DNA of 64,000 nt from JAVJPJ01 sp040217295 (GCA_964460185.1 CAYWTM010000004.1:3270-67269); one strand, 5' to 3'. Counted from the stretch's first letter, positions 34,940-43,612 are shown. The notes: a model not told the origin generated them from the letters alone. A program made the numbers and translations.

Positions 34940-35932
34940 TTACTCCGCGATGCCCAACTGGTCGATCACGCCCGCCCATAGTGTGCGGTTGTCCTCGAGA
35001 AACCGGGTTGCCTCTGCGGGCGCGGTCAACGTCGGCGACAGACCTGCCTGCGCGAAAGACTCCAGAACGGTGGCATCCTGCATCGCGGCGTTCAGCGCCT
35101 CGGACAGCGTCGCCTGCACATCGTCGGGTGTGCCTTGTGGCGCGACCAACAGATTCCACAGCGTTGCCGAATACCCGTCGAACCCGCCTTCGCTGACGGT
35201 CGGAACTTCGGGCATCAGGGGCGAACGATCAGGCGACGACACGGCATAAGCCACGATGCCGCCGGCGCGAACCTGTTCGGCGGCACCCGGCGTGGTCAGC
35301 ATGGCGATATCGACATGGCCACCCAGCACATCATTCATCAGCGGCGTGTTGCCCTGGTACGGGATATGCAGCATCGGGACGTCCGCGATGCTGAGCAGGT
35401 ATTCCATGGCCAGATGTCCCGGCGTGCCGACACCCGACGTCCCGTAGGCCAGCGCATCGGGGTTTGCACCCGCGTATGCGATCAGTTCGGGCAGGGTCTG
35501 GGGCTCCAGCCCGTTGCGACCCGCGATCACGAGGCCAAGGGTGCCCATGACGCCAACCACATCAAGTTCATTGTCGAAATCATAACCGGTTTCACGACCC
35601 ATCGCGGCGACCAGGATGGATGCACCCACCCCGCTGACACCCAATGTGTAACCATCGGGATCAGAGCTGGCGACATGGCCGATACCGACCGTTCCACCCG
35701 CACCGGGGCGATTTTCGACGACCACGGGCTGACCCAATGTGCCGGTCATATGTTCGGCCAGGATCCGCGCCACCACGTCTGTCGATCCCCCCGGAGGAAA
35801 GCCGACGACAAGCGTGACAGGTCGTTCCGGATAACTCTGCGCAGCCGCCGCTCCGGCCGCCAGGATGGCAAGCCCGCCCATGGCGCCGGCTGCAAATACG
35901 CGGCCGACGGTCTTCCAAACCAATGTGGACAT
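34940..35932 (-). CDS. tctC: Tripartite tricarboxylate transporter substrate-binding protein TctC
   Basis: A 330-aa periplasmic binding protein of the Bug/TctC family. It has a signal peptide (AAGAMGGLAILAAGAAAAQS). The family motif is YPERPVTLVVGFPPGGSTDV, followed by VENRPGAGGTVGIGHVASSD. Bug proteins bind carboxylates such as tricarboxylates, aromatic acids or adipate. Given the aromatic/acyl-CoA genes on both sides, an aromatic or dicarboxylic acid is likely. The operator at 35993-36015 lies 61 bp upstream. Confidence 0.94.
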   Translation of the reverse strand: MSTLVWKTVGRVFAAGAMGGLAILAAGAAAAQSYPERPVTLVVGFPPGGSTDVVARILAEHMTGTLGQPVVVENRPGAGGTVGIGHVASSDPDGYTLGVSGVGASILVAAMGRETGYDFDNELDVVGVMGTLGLVIAGRNGLEPQTLPELIAYAGANPDALAYGTSGVGTPGHLAMEYLLSIADVPMLHIPYQGNTPLMNDVLGGHVDIAMLTTPGAAEQVRAGGIVAYAVSSPDRSPLMPEVPTVSEGGFDGYSATLWNLLVAPQGTPDDVQATLSEALNAAMQDATVLESFAQAGLSPTLTAPAEATRFLEDNRTLWAGVIDQLGIAE

Positions 35933-35992
35933 TCGATCAATCCTCCCTTTGATGTATTTCCTGCCGCCGGCGACTCCCGCACAGGTCAGCTT

Positions 35993-36015
35993 AAAAGCTA
36001 GTTATTTAGCGTTTT
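35993..36015. promoter_or_regulatory. GntR-type operator, site 3 (tctC promoter)
   Basis: Read on the minus strand, the site has CTAAATAACTAGCTTTT preceded by AAAACG. It matches site 1 (26665) from ATAACTAGCTTTT onward. It lies 61-83 bp before the tctC ATG, a suitable place for control of the tctCBA operon. Confidence 0.6.
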
Positions 36016-36093
36016 CACATTTTGAGCCTCCGGGCAAGAAGATTGTCCATGGGCTCATTTGCAGGCCGCGCCCAGATGTGCAGGGGCCGCCGC

Positions 36094-36717
36094 CTAGGCG
36101 TCGCGGGCCTCGCGCATCTCGGCCAACAGGGCGCTGCGCCGATCACGGGCGTGTCGCGCAGTCTGATCGTAGATGCTGTTGCCATGGGCATCGATGCCGA
36201 CGGTCAAAGGGCCCAACCGTTCAACCTCGATCCTGGCGATGCGGTAATGGGAAATCATCTCGGGCCAGCCGATGCCCGTGACCTTGCGGATCGCCGCCGT
36301 CAGGATCTCGGCACCGCCCCCCAGAAACGACAGGTAAACGCACCCCGCTTTTGCCATGGCCTGCGCCGAAGGCGCGCCGAGACCGCCCTTGCCGCCGGTC
36401 GCACGCAACCCCAGCCCCGGTATCAAACGTGGCATATGCCCGTTGAACCGCGTGCTGGTGGTCGGATTCATATACAAGATTTCCAATGACCCGTCCTCGG
36501 CTTCCTGGTTGAGGCTGCCAAGGTGAAAAAGCGCGCCGCCGTGCATGTCGAAGGGCAGCGGCTCGACCCCATCCAGACATCCAAGCAGGCGATCATGGGT
36601 CGGCAGACCGGCCGTCGCAAAGATCTCGCCGGACAGGTAGACGAAATCCCCGACCCTCAGCGCGCGCACGGCATCCTCGGTCAGCGGAAGGGTCAGATCG
36701 TGTTCGGTAACACTCAT
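36094..36717 (-). CDS. Class I fumarase / tartrate dehydratase, beta subunit
   Basis: A 207-aa protein matching the C-terminal (beta) domain of iron-sulfur hydro-lyases. Visible segments are LRVGDFVYLSGEIFATAGLP, THDRLLGCLDG, MNPTTSTRFNGHMPRLIPG and IRATGGKGGLG-like. In two-subunit enzymes (TtdB, FumB-type) this chain completes the active site. ATG 36717 overlaps the alpha-subunit stop (ATGA). The holoenzyme interconverts a 2-hydroxyacid and its trans-enoic acid. Confidence 0.88.
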   Translation of the reverse strand: MSVTEHDLTLPLTEDAVRALRVGDFVYLSGEIFATAGLPTHDRLLGCLDGVEPLPFDMHGGALFHLGSLNQEAEDGSLEILYMNPTTSTRFNGHMPRLIPGLGLRATGGKGGLGAPSAQAMAKAGCVYLSFLGGGAEILTAAIRKVTGIGWPEMISHYRIARIEVERLGPLTVGIDAHGNSIYDQTARHARDRRSALLAEMREARDA

Positions 36718-37583
36718 TCGCCCCACTCCATCCGGCCGTCGCCCCAGATGCGGACCCGCGTGCGGCGGTTGATCCAGCAATTGAAACACACAGCGACCGG
36801 CGTGAACCCGTGGCCGCTGGAAAAATCGATATGCACACCCAGAACGGTCGTATCCCCGCCGGTTCCCATGGGGCCGAAACCCAGCCCATTCACCGCGCGC
36901 GTCAGCCGGTCTTCCATCGCGGCCAGCGTTGGATCGGGATTGATTTCGCCGATCGGGCGCAGGGTCTGTTTCTTGGCCAATCCCGCGCAATGATCGAAGG
37001 TTCCACCGATGCCGACGCCCATCACGACCGGCGGGCAATGTTGGGCACCCGCCTTGATGGCGACGTCCAGAACATAGGTTTCGATTTCTTCGAGGCTGGG
37101 AAAGGTGAACAGTTCCAATGCCGCCCAACGCCCCGAGCCCAACGCCTTGGGGGAACAAGTCATCTCGACGTAATCCACACCACTTTCGAAATCGTAGGTG
37201 ACGATCGGCATGTCCTTGCCGTGATAACCCCGTTCAAGTGTCAGGGGGTTCGTCACATGCTTCAACAGCGGCGGCTCGATCGTTTCGACGAGCTCTTCGT
37301 AGCCGGCGCGGATGGAGGCTTTGAAATCGCAGGCCAGTTCGGCCTTGCTGCCGATCTTGACGAAATAGACCGGCACACCGCTGTCGGAACACACGAAGCG
37401 ATCCTTGCGTTCGGCCAGTTCCGCGCTTTTCAGCTGCAATTCCAACGTGCGGCGGGCGGTTTCATTGGTCTCGGTCTGCATCGCGGCCGCGAGGGCCGCC
37501 TTGGCGTCTTCTGGCACCTTGCGCAACGATCGGGAATACAGCTGCTTGGTGGCCTCGAAGATCATGTCGTCCGTGATTGCCAT
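36714..37583 (-). CDS. Class I fumarase / tartrate dehydratase, alpha subunit
   Basis: A 289-aa iron-sulfur subunit. Candidate [4Fe-4S] Cys ligands lie in RFVCSDSGVPVYF, VEMTCSPKALGSG and GAQHCPPVVMGVGIGG, the usual three-Cys set of FumA/TtdA. ATG 37583 has AAGGA upstream; a frame reaching 37631 is not needed. With the beta gene it gives the heteromeric class I hydro-lyase. Its place among carboxylate-degradation genes suggests it handles fumarate, tartrate or a related dicarboxylate released by the pathway. Confidence 0.88.
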   Translation of the reverse strand: MAITDDMIFEATKQLYSRSLRKVPEDAKAALAAAMQTETNETARRTLELQLKSAELAERKDRFVCSDSGVPVYFVKIGSKAELACDFKASIRAGYEELVETIEPPLLKHVTNPLTLERGYHGKDMPIVTYDFESGVDYVEMTCSPKALGSGRWAALELFTFPSLEEIETYVLDVAIKAGAQHCPPVVMGVGIGGTFDHCAGLAKKQTLRPIGEINPDPTLAAMEDRLTRAVNGLGFGPMGTGGDTTVLGVHIDFSSGHGFTPVAVCFNCWINRRTRVRIWGDGRMEWGE

Positions 37584-37699
37584 CGCGGTCCTTGTGCCTC
37601 CGCCCCTATCGACAGCGTTCCAAGACGCCATCGTCCATGACCAATAGCCGAGCGGTGGGTGGCCCCTCCGAACAGACCCAAGTCTAGCATCGGCACCAC

Positions 37700-37725
37700 A
37701 AAAAGATCAATAACATGACTTTTTA
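37700..37725. promoter_or_regulatory. Possible GntR-type operator, site 5 (fumarase promoter)
   Basis: AAAAAGATCAATAAC followed by ATGACTTTTT forms an imperfect inverted repeat (AAAAAG...CTTTTT) around ATAAC. It lies about 117 bp before the fumarase alpha start and at the end of the 2-hydroxyacid dehydrogenase gene. It has the A-run / ATAAC / T-run layout of the other sites, but the CTAG part is replaced, so membership is uncertain. Confidence 0.35.
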
Positions 37726-38643
37726 GCGATACTCGGTGAGCAGCCGCTTCAATTCAGCCAGCAGGTCGCTGCGGTTTTCGTGGGTGAACACGGCCGCATG
37801 CGGTTGCAGAATGCAGTTGGGAACCTCGAGAAAACGCCGGTCGGGGTTGGGCTCGTTCTCGAACACGTCCAGTGCCGCGCCGGCGATCACACCGCGTTCA
37901 AGCGCGTCCAGCAAATCCTCCTCGACGACAACGGACCCGCGCGACACATTCACCACGAACCCTTGCGCGCCCAGCTCGCGAAGCACCGCTTCATTGATGA
38001 TCCCGCGCGTCGCATCCCCGCCCACGCAGCACAGGATCAGCACGTCAACCGATCGCGCCAGCGCCATCAAGTCAGGTTCGAACCGCCACACCACATCCTT
38101 GGCGCTGCGGCCGGTATAGGCCACGTCACAGCCAAGCGCCGATAGTTTTTCCGCCACCCGGCTGCCGATGCGCCCAAGCCCGACGATGCCGACCTTGCGC
38201 CCCGACACCCGCCACCCCATCGGAGCACGTCCGCGCGACCAGTCCCCCTGGCGCACAAAGCCATCATTGCTGACCACGCGACGCAAAAGGGCAAAGGTCA
38301 GTGCGACGGCCGCCTCGGCGGTGTCCTCGGTCATGACGGAACCGGTCGCTTCCACGATGACATCACGCGCCGCCAGTCCGGGCACATCATAAGCGTCCAT
38401 TCCGGCGCCGAGACTGACAATCGTGGTCAGTCCGGGCAGGTGCGCCACATCTGCAACCTTTGCCCCGGCCATGGCGTTGCTGATACCGTGCGTGATGGCC
38501 GCACGCGCGCCGGGGCCCAGCGCCGCAACCCCCGCAGCATCCAGCAAATCGTAGTCGTCTGCCAGACCTGCGCGCATATCGGGCGCGACCGGCCCCAGAA
38601 CGGCGATTTTCCGGCGGTGGCCAGGCGTGTCATCAGCGGGCAT
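37723..38643 (-). CDS. D-isomer-specific 2-hydroxyacid dehydrogenase
   Basis: A 306-aa NAD(P)-dependent enzyme. The dinucleotide motif is KVGIVGLGRIGSRVAEKL. The catalytic Arg lies in CCVGGDATRGIINEAV, the Glu in ALDVFENEPNPDRR and the His in CILQPHAAVFTHENR. It reduces 2-keto acids such as glyoxylate or hydroxypyruvate to D-2-hydroxyacids, or the reverse. It is upstream of the fumarase genes with a 140-bp gap that holds the possible operator at 37700. Confidence 0.9.
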   Translation of the reverse strand: MPADDTPGHRRKIAVLGPVAPDMRAGLADDYDLLDAAGVAALGPGARAAITHGISNAMAGAKVADVAHLPGLTTIVSLGAGMDAYDVPGLAARDVIVEATGSVMTEDTAEAAVALTFALLRRVVSNDGFVRQGDWSRGRAPMGWRVSGRKVGIVGLGRIGSRVAEKLSALGCDVAYTGRSAKDVVWRFEPDLMALARSVDVLILCCVGGDATRGIINEAVLRELGAQGFVVNVSRGSVVVEEDLLDALERGVIAGAALDVFENEPNPDRRFLEVPNCILQPHAAVFTHENRSDLLAELKRLLTEYR

Positions 38644-38774
38644 GGGGCACCTTCATTCGGTCAGGCGCAACAGCGCGCCTGGCCGGGTCTTATCGAAAAG
38701 CGCACAGCTCTGAAAGCGGACTGCCCCGCATGTCGATACGACATGGGTTCGCCGGGCGCGCATAGGGCACTTCG

Positions 38775-39539
38775 CTATGGCTTGAACACCGGCGCGCGCT
38801 TTTCGCGGAATGCCGCCATGGCCTCGGCGCTGTCGTCAGACGTGGACAGCGCCTTGGTCTGCCCCTGTTCGAAACGGTACCCCTCATAGATCGACAGGTT
38901 CTCGGTCATCTGGAACGACGCCTTGGCCGCGCGCACCGCCGACGGGCTGGCCCGGGCAATGTCCCGCGCGATACCCATCGCCGTTTCCATCAGGTCTTCG
39001 GGCGCGGTACAGGCCGATACGACCCCCATCCGCAGCAGGTCGGGGCCATAGATGCGCCGGGCCGTGAACAGCATCAGGCGTGCATCGGATTCGCCCAGAT
39101 GACGCCGCACATGGGCGACACCACCGGCCAGACCCACATTGACCTCGGTCATCTGCAGGTACCCTTTTTCCGAAAACACAAGGATGTCACAGCACAGCGC
39201 CGTCACGCAGCCCGCGCCGATGGCCGGCCCGTTGACCGCAGCGATGATCGGCTTGGGACATTCGATGAGGCAATCGAAACTGGCCCGGACCCGGCGGTTA
39301 TGCGCGGTATAGTTTCCCGGGTCCTGCGTCGGCCGTTCGGACAAATCGGCACCGGCGGAAAACGCCTTGCCTTCGCCGGTCAGGACGATGGCGCGCACGT
39401 CGGTCCTGTCGCCAAGGCTGTCGATGACACCCTGCATTTCGTCGCGCAGCTTGTTGTTCTGCGCATTGACCGGGGGGCGGGTGATCGTGACACGCGCGAT
39501 GTAGTCGCTGATCTCGACCTTGAGTGTTTCAAGCTCCAT
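38775..39539 (-). CDS. Enoyl-CoA hydratase/isomerase-like (crotonase) protein
   Basis: A 254-aa crotonase. The oxyanion hole segment is KAFSAGADLSERP. The position of the first hydratase Glu reads NGPAIGAGCVTALCCDILV, so that Glu is missing. The second Glu may be kept in YLQMTEVNVGLAGG. This suggests an isomerase, lyase or other crotonase chemistry rather than simple hydration. ATG 39539 has GGAAAG upstream. The operator-like site at 39607-39628 lies 68 bp before it. Confidence 0.88.
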   Translation of the reverse strand: MELETLKVEISDYIARVTITRPPVNAQNNKLRDEMQGVIDSLGDRTDVRAIVLTGEGKAFSAGADLSERPTQDPGNYTAHNRRVRASFDCLIECPKPIIAAVNGPAIGAGCVTALCCDILVFSEKGYLQMTEVNVGLAGGVAHVRRHLGESDARLMLFTARRIYGPDLLRMGVVSACTAPEDLMETAMGIARDIARASPSAVRAAKASFQMTENLSIYEGYRFEQGQTKALSTSDDSAEAMAAFREKRAPVFKP

Positions 39540-39606
39540 CAATCGTCTTTCCGGGCAGAATGCATGTTGCAAGGTTCCTTGCACAAAGGCCCATACCGCA
39601 CAAGTT

Positions 39607-39628
39607 AAAACCTAATTATATAGTTTTT
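39607..39628. promoter_or_regulatory. GntR-type operator, site 4 (crotonase promoter)
   Basis: Read on the minus strand the site has ACTATATAATTAGGTTTT, matching site 1 (ACTATATAACTAGCTTTT) at 16 of 18 positions. It lies 68-90 bp before the crotonase gene at 39539. It marks the last member of the proposed regulon before the GTPase operon begins. Confidence 0.6.
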
Positions 39629-39683
39629 CGAAGGCCTGGCGTGGTGACGGACTCACCATTGCGGATCGTTTCGACATGGCGGG

Positions 39684-40007
39684 TCAACGCGCGCCTTGTG
39701 TGCTTTCTCCGACACGGTCAGGCGCGCTGGGCGAGGGGAGCAAGTCCATTTCCGCCTCCAGCATGCCCAGGCCCTTCGGCTTCTTTTCCCGGTATCGGAT
39801 GATGCGTTTGAGTTTGGGAAAATGCGACCAGTCCCACGACGAATAGCTGCCGCCCATCGCCACCGAAATCTTGCGCATCGAAAAGCCGAAGCGGTCTTCG
39901 CACACGACCTCGACCACGGTGCCCGGCTGGACGGGGCAGCCCTTGCCATCATGGATGATCCAGGGGCCCCAGTCTTCGCCGCCGTCATGCTTCCAAGATG
40001 TCGCCAT
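39684..40007 (-). CDS. Hypothetical 107-aa protein
   Basis: A small acidic/aromatic protein with no signal peptide. Visible segments are WGPWIIHDGKGCPVQPGT, VVEVVCEDRF and SWDWSHFPKLKRIIRYREKK. The W.PW..G.CPV.PGT...V layout ending in I.YR resembles a small domain often seen in phage-related proteins, but I cannot name a family with confidence. The start is supported by GAGG just upstream. It follows the GTPase operon by 147 bp and seems to have its own promoter (40059-40086), so it need not be part of that system. Confidence 0.7.
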   Translation of the reverse strand: MATSWKHDGGEDWGPWIIHDGKGCPVQPGTVVEVVCEDRFGFSMRKISVAMGGSYSSWDWSHFPKLKRIIRYREKKPKGLGMLEAEMDLLPSPSAPDRVGESTQGAR

Positions 40008-40058
40008 TCCATCCTCGCTGTTGGAGCCTGTTCAGACGGTAAGCCTCAGTGTGCATGA

Positions 40059-40086
40059 ATCATAAACCGGTCCGCGAATTGTGCAA
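40059..40086 (-). promoter_or_regulatory. Candidate promoter for the 107-aa protein gene
   Basis: The minus strand has TTGCAC (40086-40081), a 16-nt spacer and TATGAT (40064-40059), which matches the -10 consensus at five of six positions. It is located between the last GTPase gene and the 107-aa gene, 52 bp before the latter's start. Function is inferred from consensus only. Confidence 0.5.
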
Positions 40087-40154
40087 CAAGGGGGGATTGC
40101 ACATGCGATGCGCAACGGCAGGGGAACGCGGATGATCGAAACGCAGACGATCGG

Positions 40155-41480
40155 TCAGGCTTCCGCATCGAATGCCCGGCACATCCGGTTGAGCGATATC
40201 TGCGCAAGCCCGGAGCTTACGACCGACGCATCCACAAGGATGAAGACAAGCCCGACATCCGGGATGACCTGAAACAGCAACCGGTGCTTGTGCATCGACA
40301 GGTTCAGGGATGAAACTTTCCCGCGCATGTCGGAAACGCCGAAGGCCGTGGTGAGGCGGCGCAGGGTTTCGTCACACAACATCCCGAGTTCGCGGCACGT
40401 CGTTTCGTCACCTGCCAAGACTTCGGATGCATCCGGCGCAGAAAACAGCGTCACGCCCACGGCACGGGCCCCCGCCAGGTTGCCGGCCATCTGCCTCAGA
40501 CTATCCGTGACATCTGCCACGCCCGGGCCGGACTGGTTGGCCCGTGGTGCCGCGATCCTGGCTTTCGGCGCCTCAACTGGCGTCGGCTTGGGGTCCGGGG
40601 CGACGCCAGCCATATCCTCCGCGATATCCGGAACGTCCGCTGTGGCATCCTCCACATCGGGCGCGCCATCCCCCGAGGCCACCGACCGGGCGCGGAATTC
40701 AGCGATGTCGCAGATGTCACCCGCATCGCCCGCAGGACGCGCCGGGGCTTCCTCGAGAACCGAACCCGGGTTGCGGATCCCCGGGCCGAAGGACCGGATG
40801 GTCGACAGGATTTCAGGCGCGCCCGTTTCGATCCAGACATCTTCGGAACCGGCGGCGGCGTCGATGGTCTGGCGAAACCCACACACGAAGATACAGCTGT
40901 CGAAATAGGGGCCGGTTTCCCTGACCAGGCGTTCCCTGAGGCGGCGTCGGTCACGGGCGGTGCGCAGCTTGTCTGCCCTCGACACCGCCAGGATCCCGTG
41001 TCTTGGGCGGGCATCGCCCAACTGCTCGACGATGCTCTGTTCCGTCAATCGCCAGGCCTGGGATGCGATGGTAACCCAGATCATGACATCGCAAGACCCG
41101 ATCAGGCGGCACTGTGCCTCGGTCAGATCCGAGGCGGTCGTCAGCGGCACTTCAACCAGTTCGACCCCGACAAGATGCGCCTGATCCGTCCAGAGTTGCA
41201 CCTTTGCGGCGCCGCGAAATACATCGGGGTCCGCAGCACCGTCACACCTCGTGTGCTGGCCGTCAGCATCGTGAATGTCCAGACCCGCCTGTGCACGGTA
41301 CGACGCAACGATGACAGGCCGGCTGTCGCGGCCGACATTGTCCGGCAGGACCCGCGCGCGCAGCAGTGCGTTGAGAACCGTGGACTTTCCCGAACTGATC
41401 TCGCCGCACACGGCAACCTTGAGCACCGGCCAGTTGTTGGTCCGCGCCGCATCGTCGATGACGGTCTGCTGTGTCGGCAT
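40155..41480 (-). CDS. Small dynamin-like GTPase fused to a Roadblock/LC7-like domain
   Basis: A 441-aa protein. Residues about 20-240 form a P-loop GTPase domain: Walker A is CGEISSGKST (26-33), and the G4-like motif is SRADK (167-171). The expected G3 DxxG is not seen (VEVPLTTASD instead), so hydrolysis may be impaired. Residues 240-325 are a low-complexity acidic/Pro-Ala linker. Residues 330-436 (GARAVGVTLFSAPDASEVLA, HKHRLLFQVIPDVGLVFILV, GLAQISLNRM) follow the Roadblock/LC7 pattern. The GTPase part is paralogous to the 43609-45117 protein (QAWRxxExS shared). It is the last gene of the operon, 11 nt after the previous one. The Roadblock call is by pattern, not search. Confidence 0.78.
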   Translation of the reverse strand: MPTQQTVIDDAARTNNWPVLKVAVCGEISSGKSTVLNALLRARVLPDNVGRDSRPVIVASYRAQAGLDIHDADGQHTRCDGAADPDVFRGAAKVQLWTDQAHLVGVELVEVPLTTASDLTEAQCRLIGSCDVMIWVTIASQAWRLTEQSIVEQLGDARPRHGILAVSRADKLRTARDRRRLRERLVRETGPYFDSCIFVCGFRQTIDAAAGSEDVWIETGAPEILSTIRSFGPGIRNPGSVLEEAPARPAGDAGDICDIAEFRARSVASGDGAPDVEDATADVPDIAEDMAGVAPDPKPTPVEAPKARIAAPRANQSGPGVADVTDSLRQMAGNLAGARAVGVTLFSAPDASEVLAGDETTCRELGMLCDETLRRLTTAFGVSDMRGKVSSLNLSMHKHRLLFQVIPDVGLVFILVDASVVSSGLAQISLNRMCRAFDAEA

Positions 41481-41491
41481 TGCGGATATCC

Positions 41492-43612
41492 TCAGGCGGC
41501 TTCGGGCAGGTCGGATCGGGACAGCGCGCTGTCAAGCGCCGACAGGTTCAGCAAAAGACGTTCCAGCACCTCCATTCGGCTTTGCAGACGCCGGACCAGA
41601 TTGGCCCGCATCTCGGGATCATGGGCGATCTTTTCCATCTCGGCCTTGTCCTGCTTCAATCGAAGAGTGTGTTCGGCAAGGCTGTCCTCGACCATGCGCA
41701 GCATGACCTGAATCCGTGACATGCCTGCTGTCGCGCGTTCCACCTGCGCCTCGTTGAAGGCCGCAAGGATCTGCTCGACCGATGGTCTCAATTCGGCGGC
41801 GGCAATCAAATGCAGGGCGGCGAGTGACCTCTCGATATTGACCGTCCTTTGGCGCCAGAACGCCCAGCCGCGATCTGCGATCAGCCCCGCGCGCAGGGTC
41901 CGCCTTGGCAGGGTCAGGGTCGACATGAACTCTGCATAGGGCAGATCGTCCAACGCGATGTTCTCGGACGGGTCCTGGAACTTGTCCTTGATGGCGTGGC
42001 GGCAGGCATGGATGCAGTTGTTCAGCGCGACATCCGTGGCGGCCCGCGATTTTTCATAGTATCGCAGCACGTCCCTTTCGATCGCGAACTGAAGCGGTGT
42101 CGTCTCGATCTCCAGCGCCTTCGTGGCCTGGCCCCGGACGGACGATCTGAACAGGTGTTCCTCAAAGACCGCCTTCTGGCTTTCCACGAAGGTTTCGATC
42201 GACGACAAAAGCTTCCCTTCCAGACTGGTCCAGGATTTCGTCACCACCTTTTCGATCTGCAGATCAGCGGCTTCGACATGCGCGGCGATTTCTGACTGCA
42301 CCTTGCGCATGCTTGCGATTTCCGACTCGAGTTCTGCAGCGGCGGCTTCGGCGATGTCGGCCCGGATGCTTTCCACCTGCAATTGCAGGGCGTCACGGTT
42401 GCGTTTCGCCACGAACTGCGTGCCGGTCAGTTCTGCGCGGATGTCGCCCAGAAGCTGACCCAGCTGCCTGGTCCCGACACCGTTGTCGATGATCTCCGAC
42501 AGCGTCGCCTTGACCTCATTCAACCCGGAGGCCAGCAGCAACCGCTCGGCCCGATCGTTCGGAACATGGCCATGCCTGGACCGGATATACTCCGCCAGTT
42601 CGGGCGTATCCACGGATGCCCGGGCCGCTTCCACCTCGTCGTCATCACGCATCACGAGATCGGCCAGATATGCGCTGCCTGCCACGATCTTGAACTCGAT
42701 GTCCGGGATGGCATCGCGCAACCGGCGCGAAACATCCGCCATCACCCGGGGCACCTCGGTGCTGTAGTCATCCAGTTCGTCGATGCGGTTCACATAGATC
42801 AACACATCTTTCGCATCCTGCTTTGCCAGAATGCGGATCAGCGCAACGTCGACCTCGGTAAGGGGTTGATGCGCAGACAGAACAACGATGAACACATCCG
42901 ATTTGTCCAGGCTGCGGCAGGTGAATTCATCGCGCACAAGGAACGGATCGTTCACGCCGGGCGTGTCCGTGAGTATGGTAGGAACCTGAAAATCAGGCAC
43001 CCGCAAATACAGATTGGCCACCTTGGTCAGGGCGGCATAGCGGCCCAGCGACTTGTCATCCAGATCATGGTCGGATCCGGGGCCGGCACAAACATATCGC
43101 TTCAACAGATCGGGCGTCAGGAAATCATAGTCGTGCTTGCTGCCAAGCAGGGTGTGATAGTAATTTCCCAACCGCTTCTTGGCGCGTTCGCGCATCTCTT
43201 CGCTCTGCCGTTGCAGAAGATCGGTGTCGAACCCCGGCAAGAGCTGCTCGGTCAGTTTGCGGACCTTGGAGCCGCCCGACATGATCTCTTGCCAGTCCTT
43301 TTCATCAAAGAATTCGAACCGCGCGCCGAATGACGGATCCTTGGGCAGGTTTATCCGAACATTCGTCACCACCGACGTCCATGGGTTCACGTCCGAGGGC
43401 AGAAATTCGTGCTGTTCCAGGAAAGCATTCAGAAAGGTCGATTTACCGGCCTTGACCTGCCCGATCACGGCGACCTTGGCAGCCCATTGATCCAACCGCT
43501 GCCTGAGGTCCTGGAAATTCTGCCACGTCTTGCGGTCAACCATGGTTTGCAGGCGGTCGAGCGTTTCACGCAGGAAATCCAGCTCTCTCCGCTGATTGGG
43601 CGCGATCTTCAC
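41492..43612 (-). CDS. Large dynamin-like GTPase (second of a pair)
   Basis: A 706-aa protein of the bacterial dynamin-like superfamily. GTPase motifs are GQVKAGKS (51-58), DVNPWTSVVT as the switch I region, DTPGVND (216-222) and NRID (275-278). The rest is long and helical with coiled-coil character (residues about 390-480: ESIRADIAEAAAAELESEIA). A tryptophan/arginine-rich stretch, DRGWAFWRQR, near residue 600 could be a membrane-contacting tip. It is paralogous to the 45114-47072 protein, recalling paired bacterial dynamins such as LeoA/LeoC and IniA/IniC. It overlaps the preceding GTPase gene (ATGA). Confidence 0.88.
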   Translation of the reverse strand: MKIAPNQRRELDFLRETLDRLQTMVDRKTWQNFQDLRQRLDQWAAKVAVIGQVKAGKSTFLNAFLEQHEFLPSDVNPWTSVVTNVRINLPKDPSFGARFEFFDEKDWQEIMSGGSKVRKLTEQLLPGFDTDLLQRQSEEMRERAKKRLGNYYHTLLGSKHDYDFLTPDLLKRYVCAGPGSDHDLDDKSLGRYAALTKVANLYLRVPDFQVPTILTDTPGVNDPFLVRDEFTCRSLDKSDVFIVVLSAHQPLTEVDVALIRILAKQDAKDVLIYVNRIDELDDYSTEVPRVMADVSRRLRDAIPDIEFKIVAGSAYLADLVMRDDDEVEAARASVDTPELAEYIRSRHGHVPNDRAERLLLASGLNEVKATLSEIIDNGVGTRQLGQLLGDIRAELTGTQFVAKRNRDALQLQVESIRADIAEAAAAELESEIASMRKVQSEIAAHVEAADLQIEKVVTKSWTSLEGKLLSSIETFVESQKAVFEEHLFRSSVRGQATKALEIETTPLQFAIERDVLRYYEKSRAATDVALNNCIHACRHAIKDKFQDPSENIALDDLPYAEFMSTLTLPRRTLRAGLIADRGWAFWRQRTVNIERSLAALHLIAAAELRPSVEQILAAFNEAQVERATAGMSRIQVMLRMVEDSLAEHTLRLKQDKAEMEKIAHDPEMRANLVRRLQSRMEVLERLLLNLSALDSALSRSDLPEAA

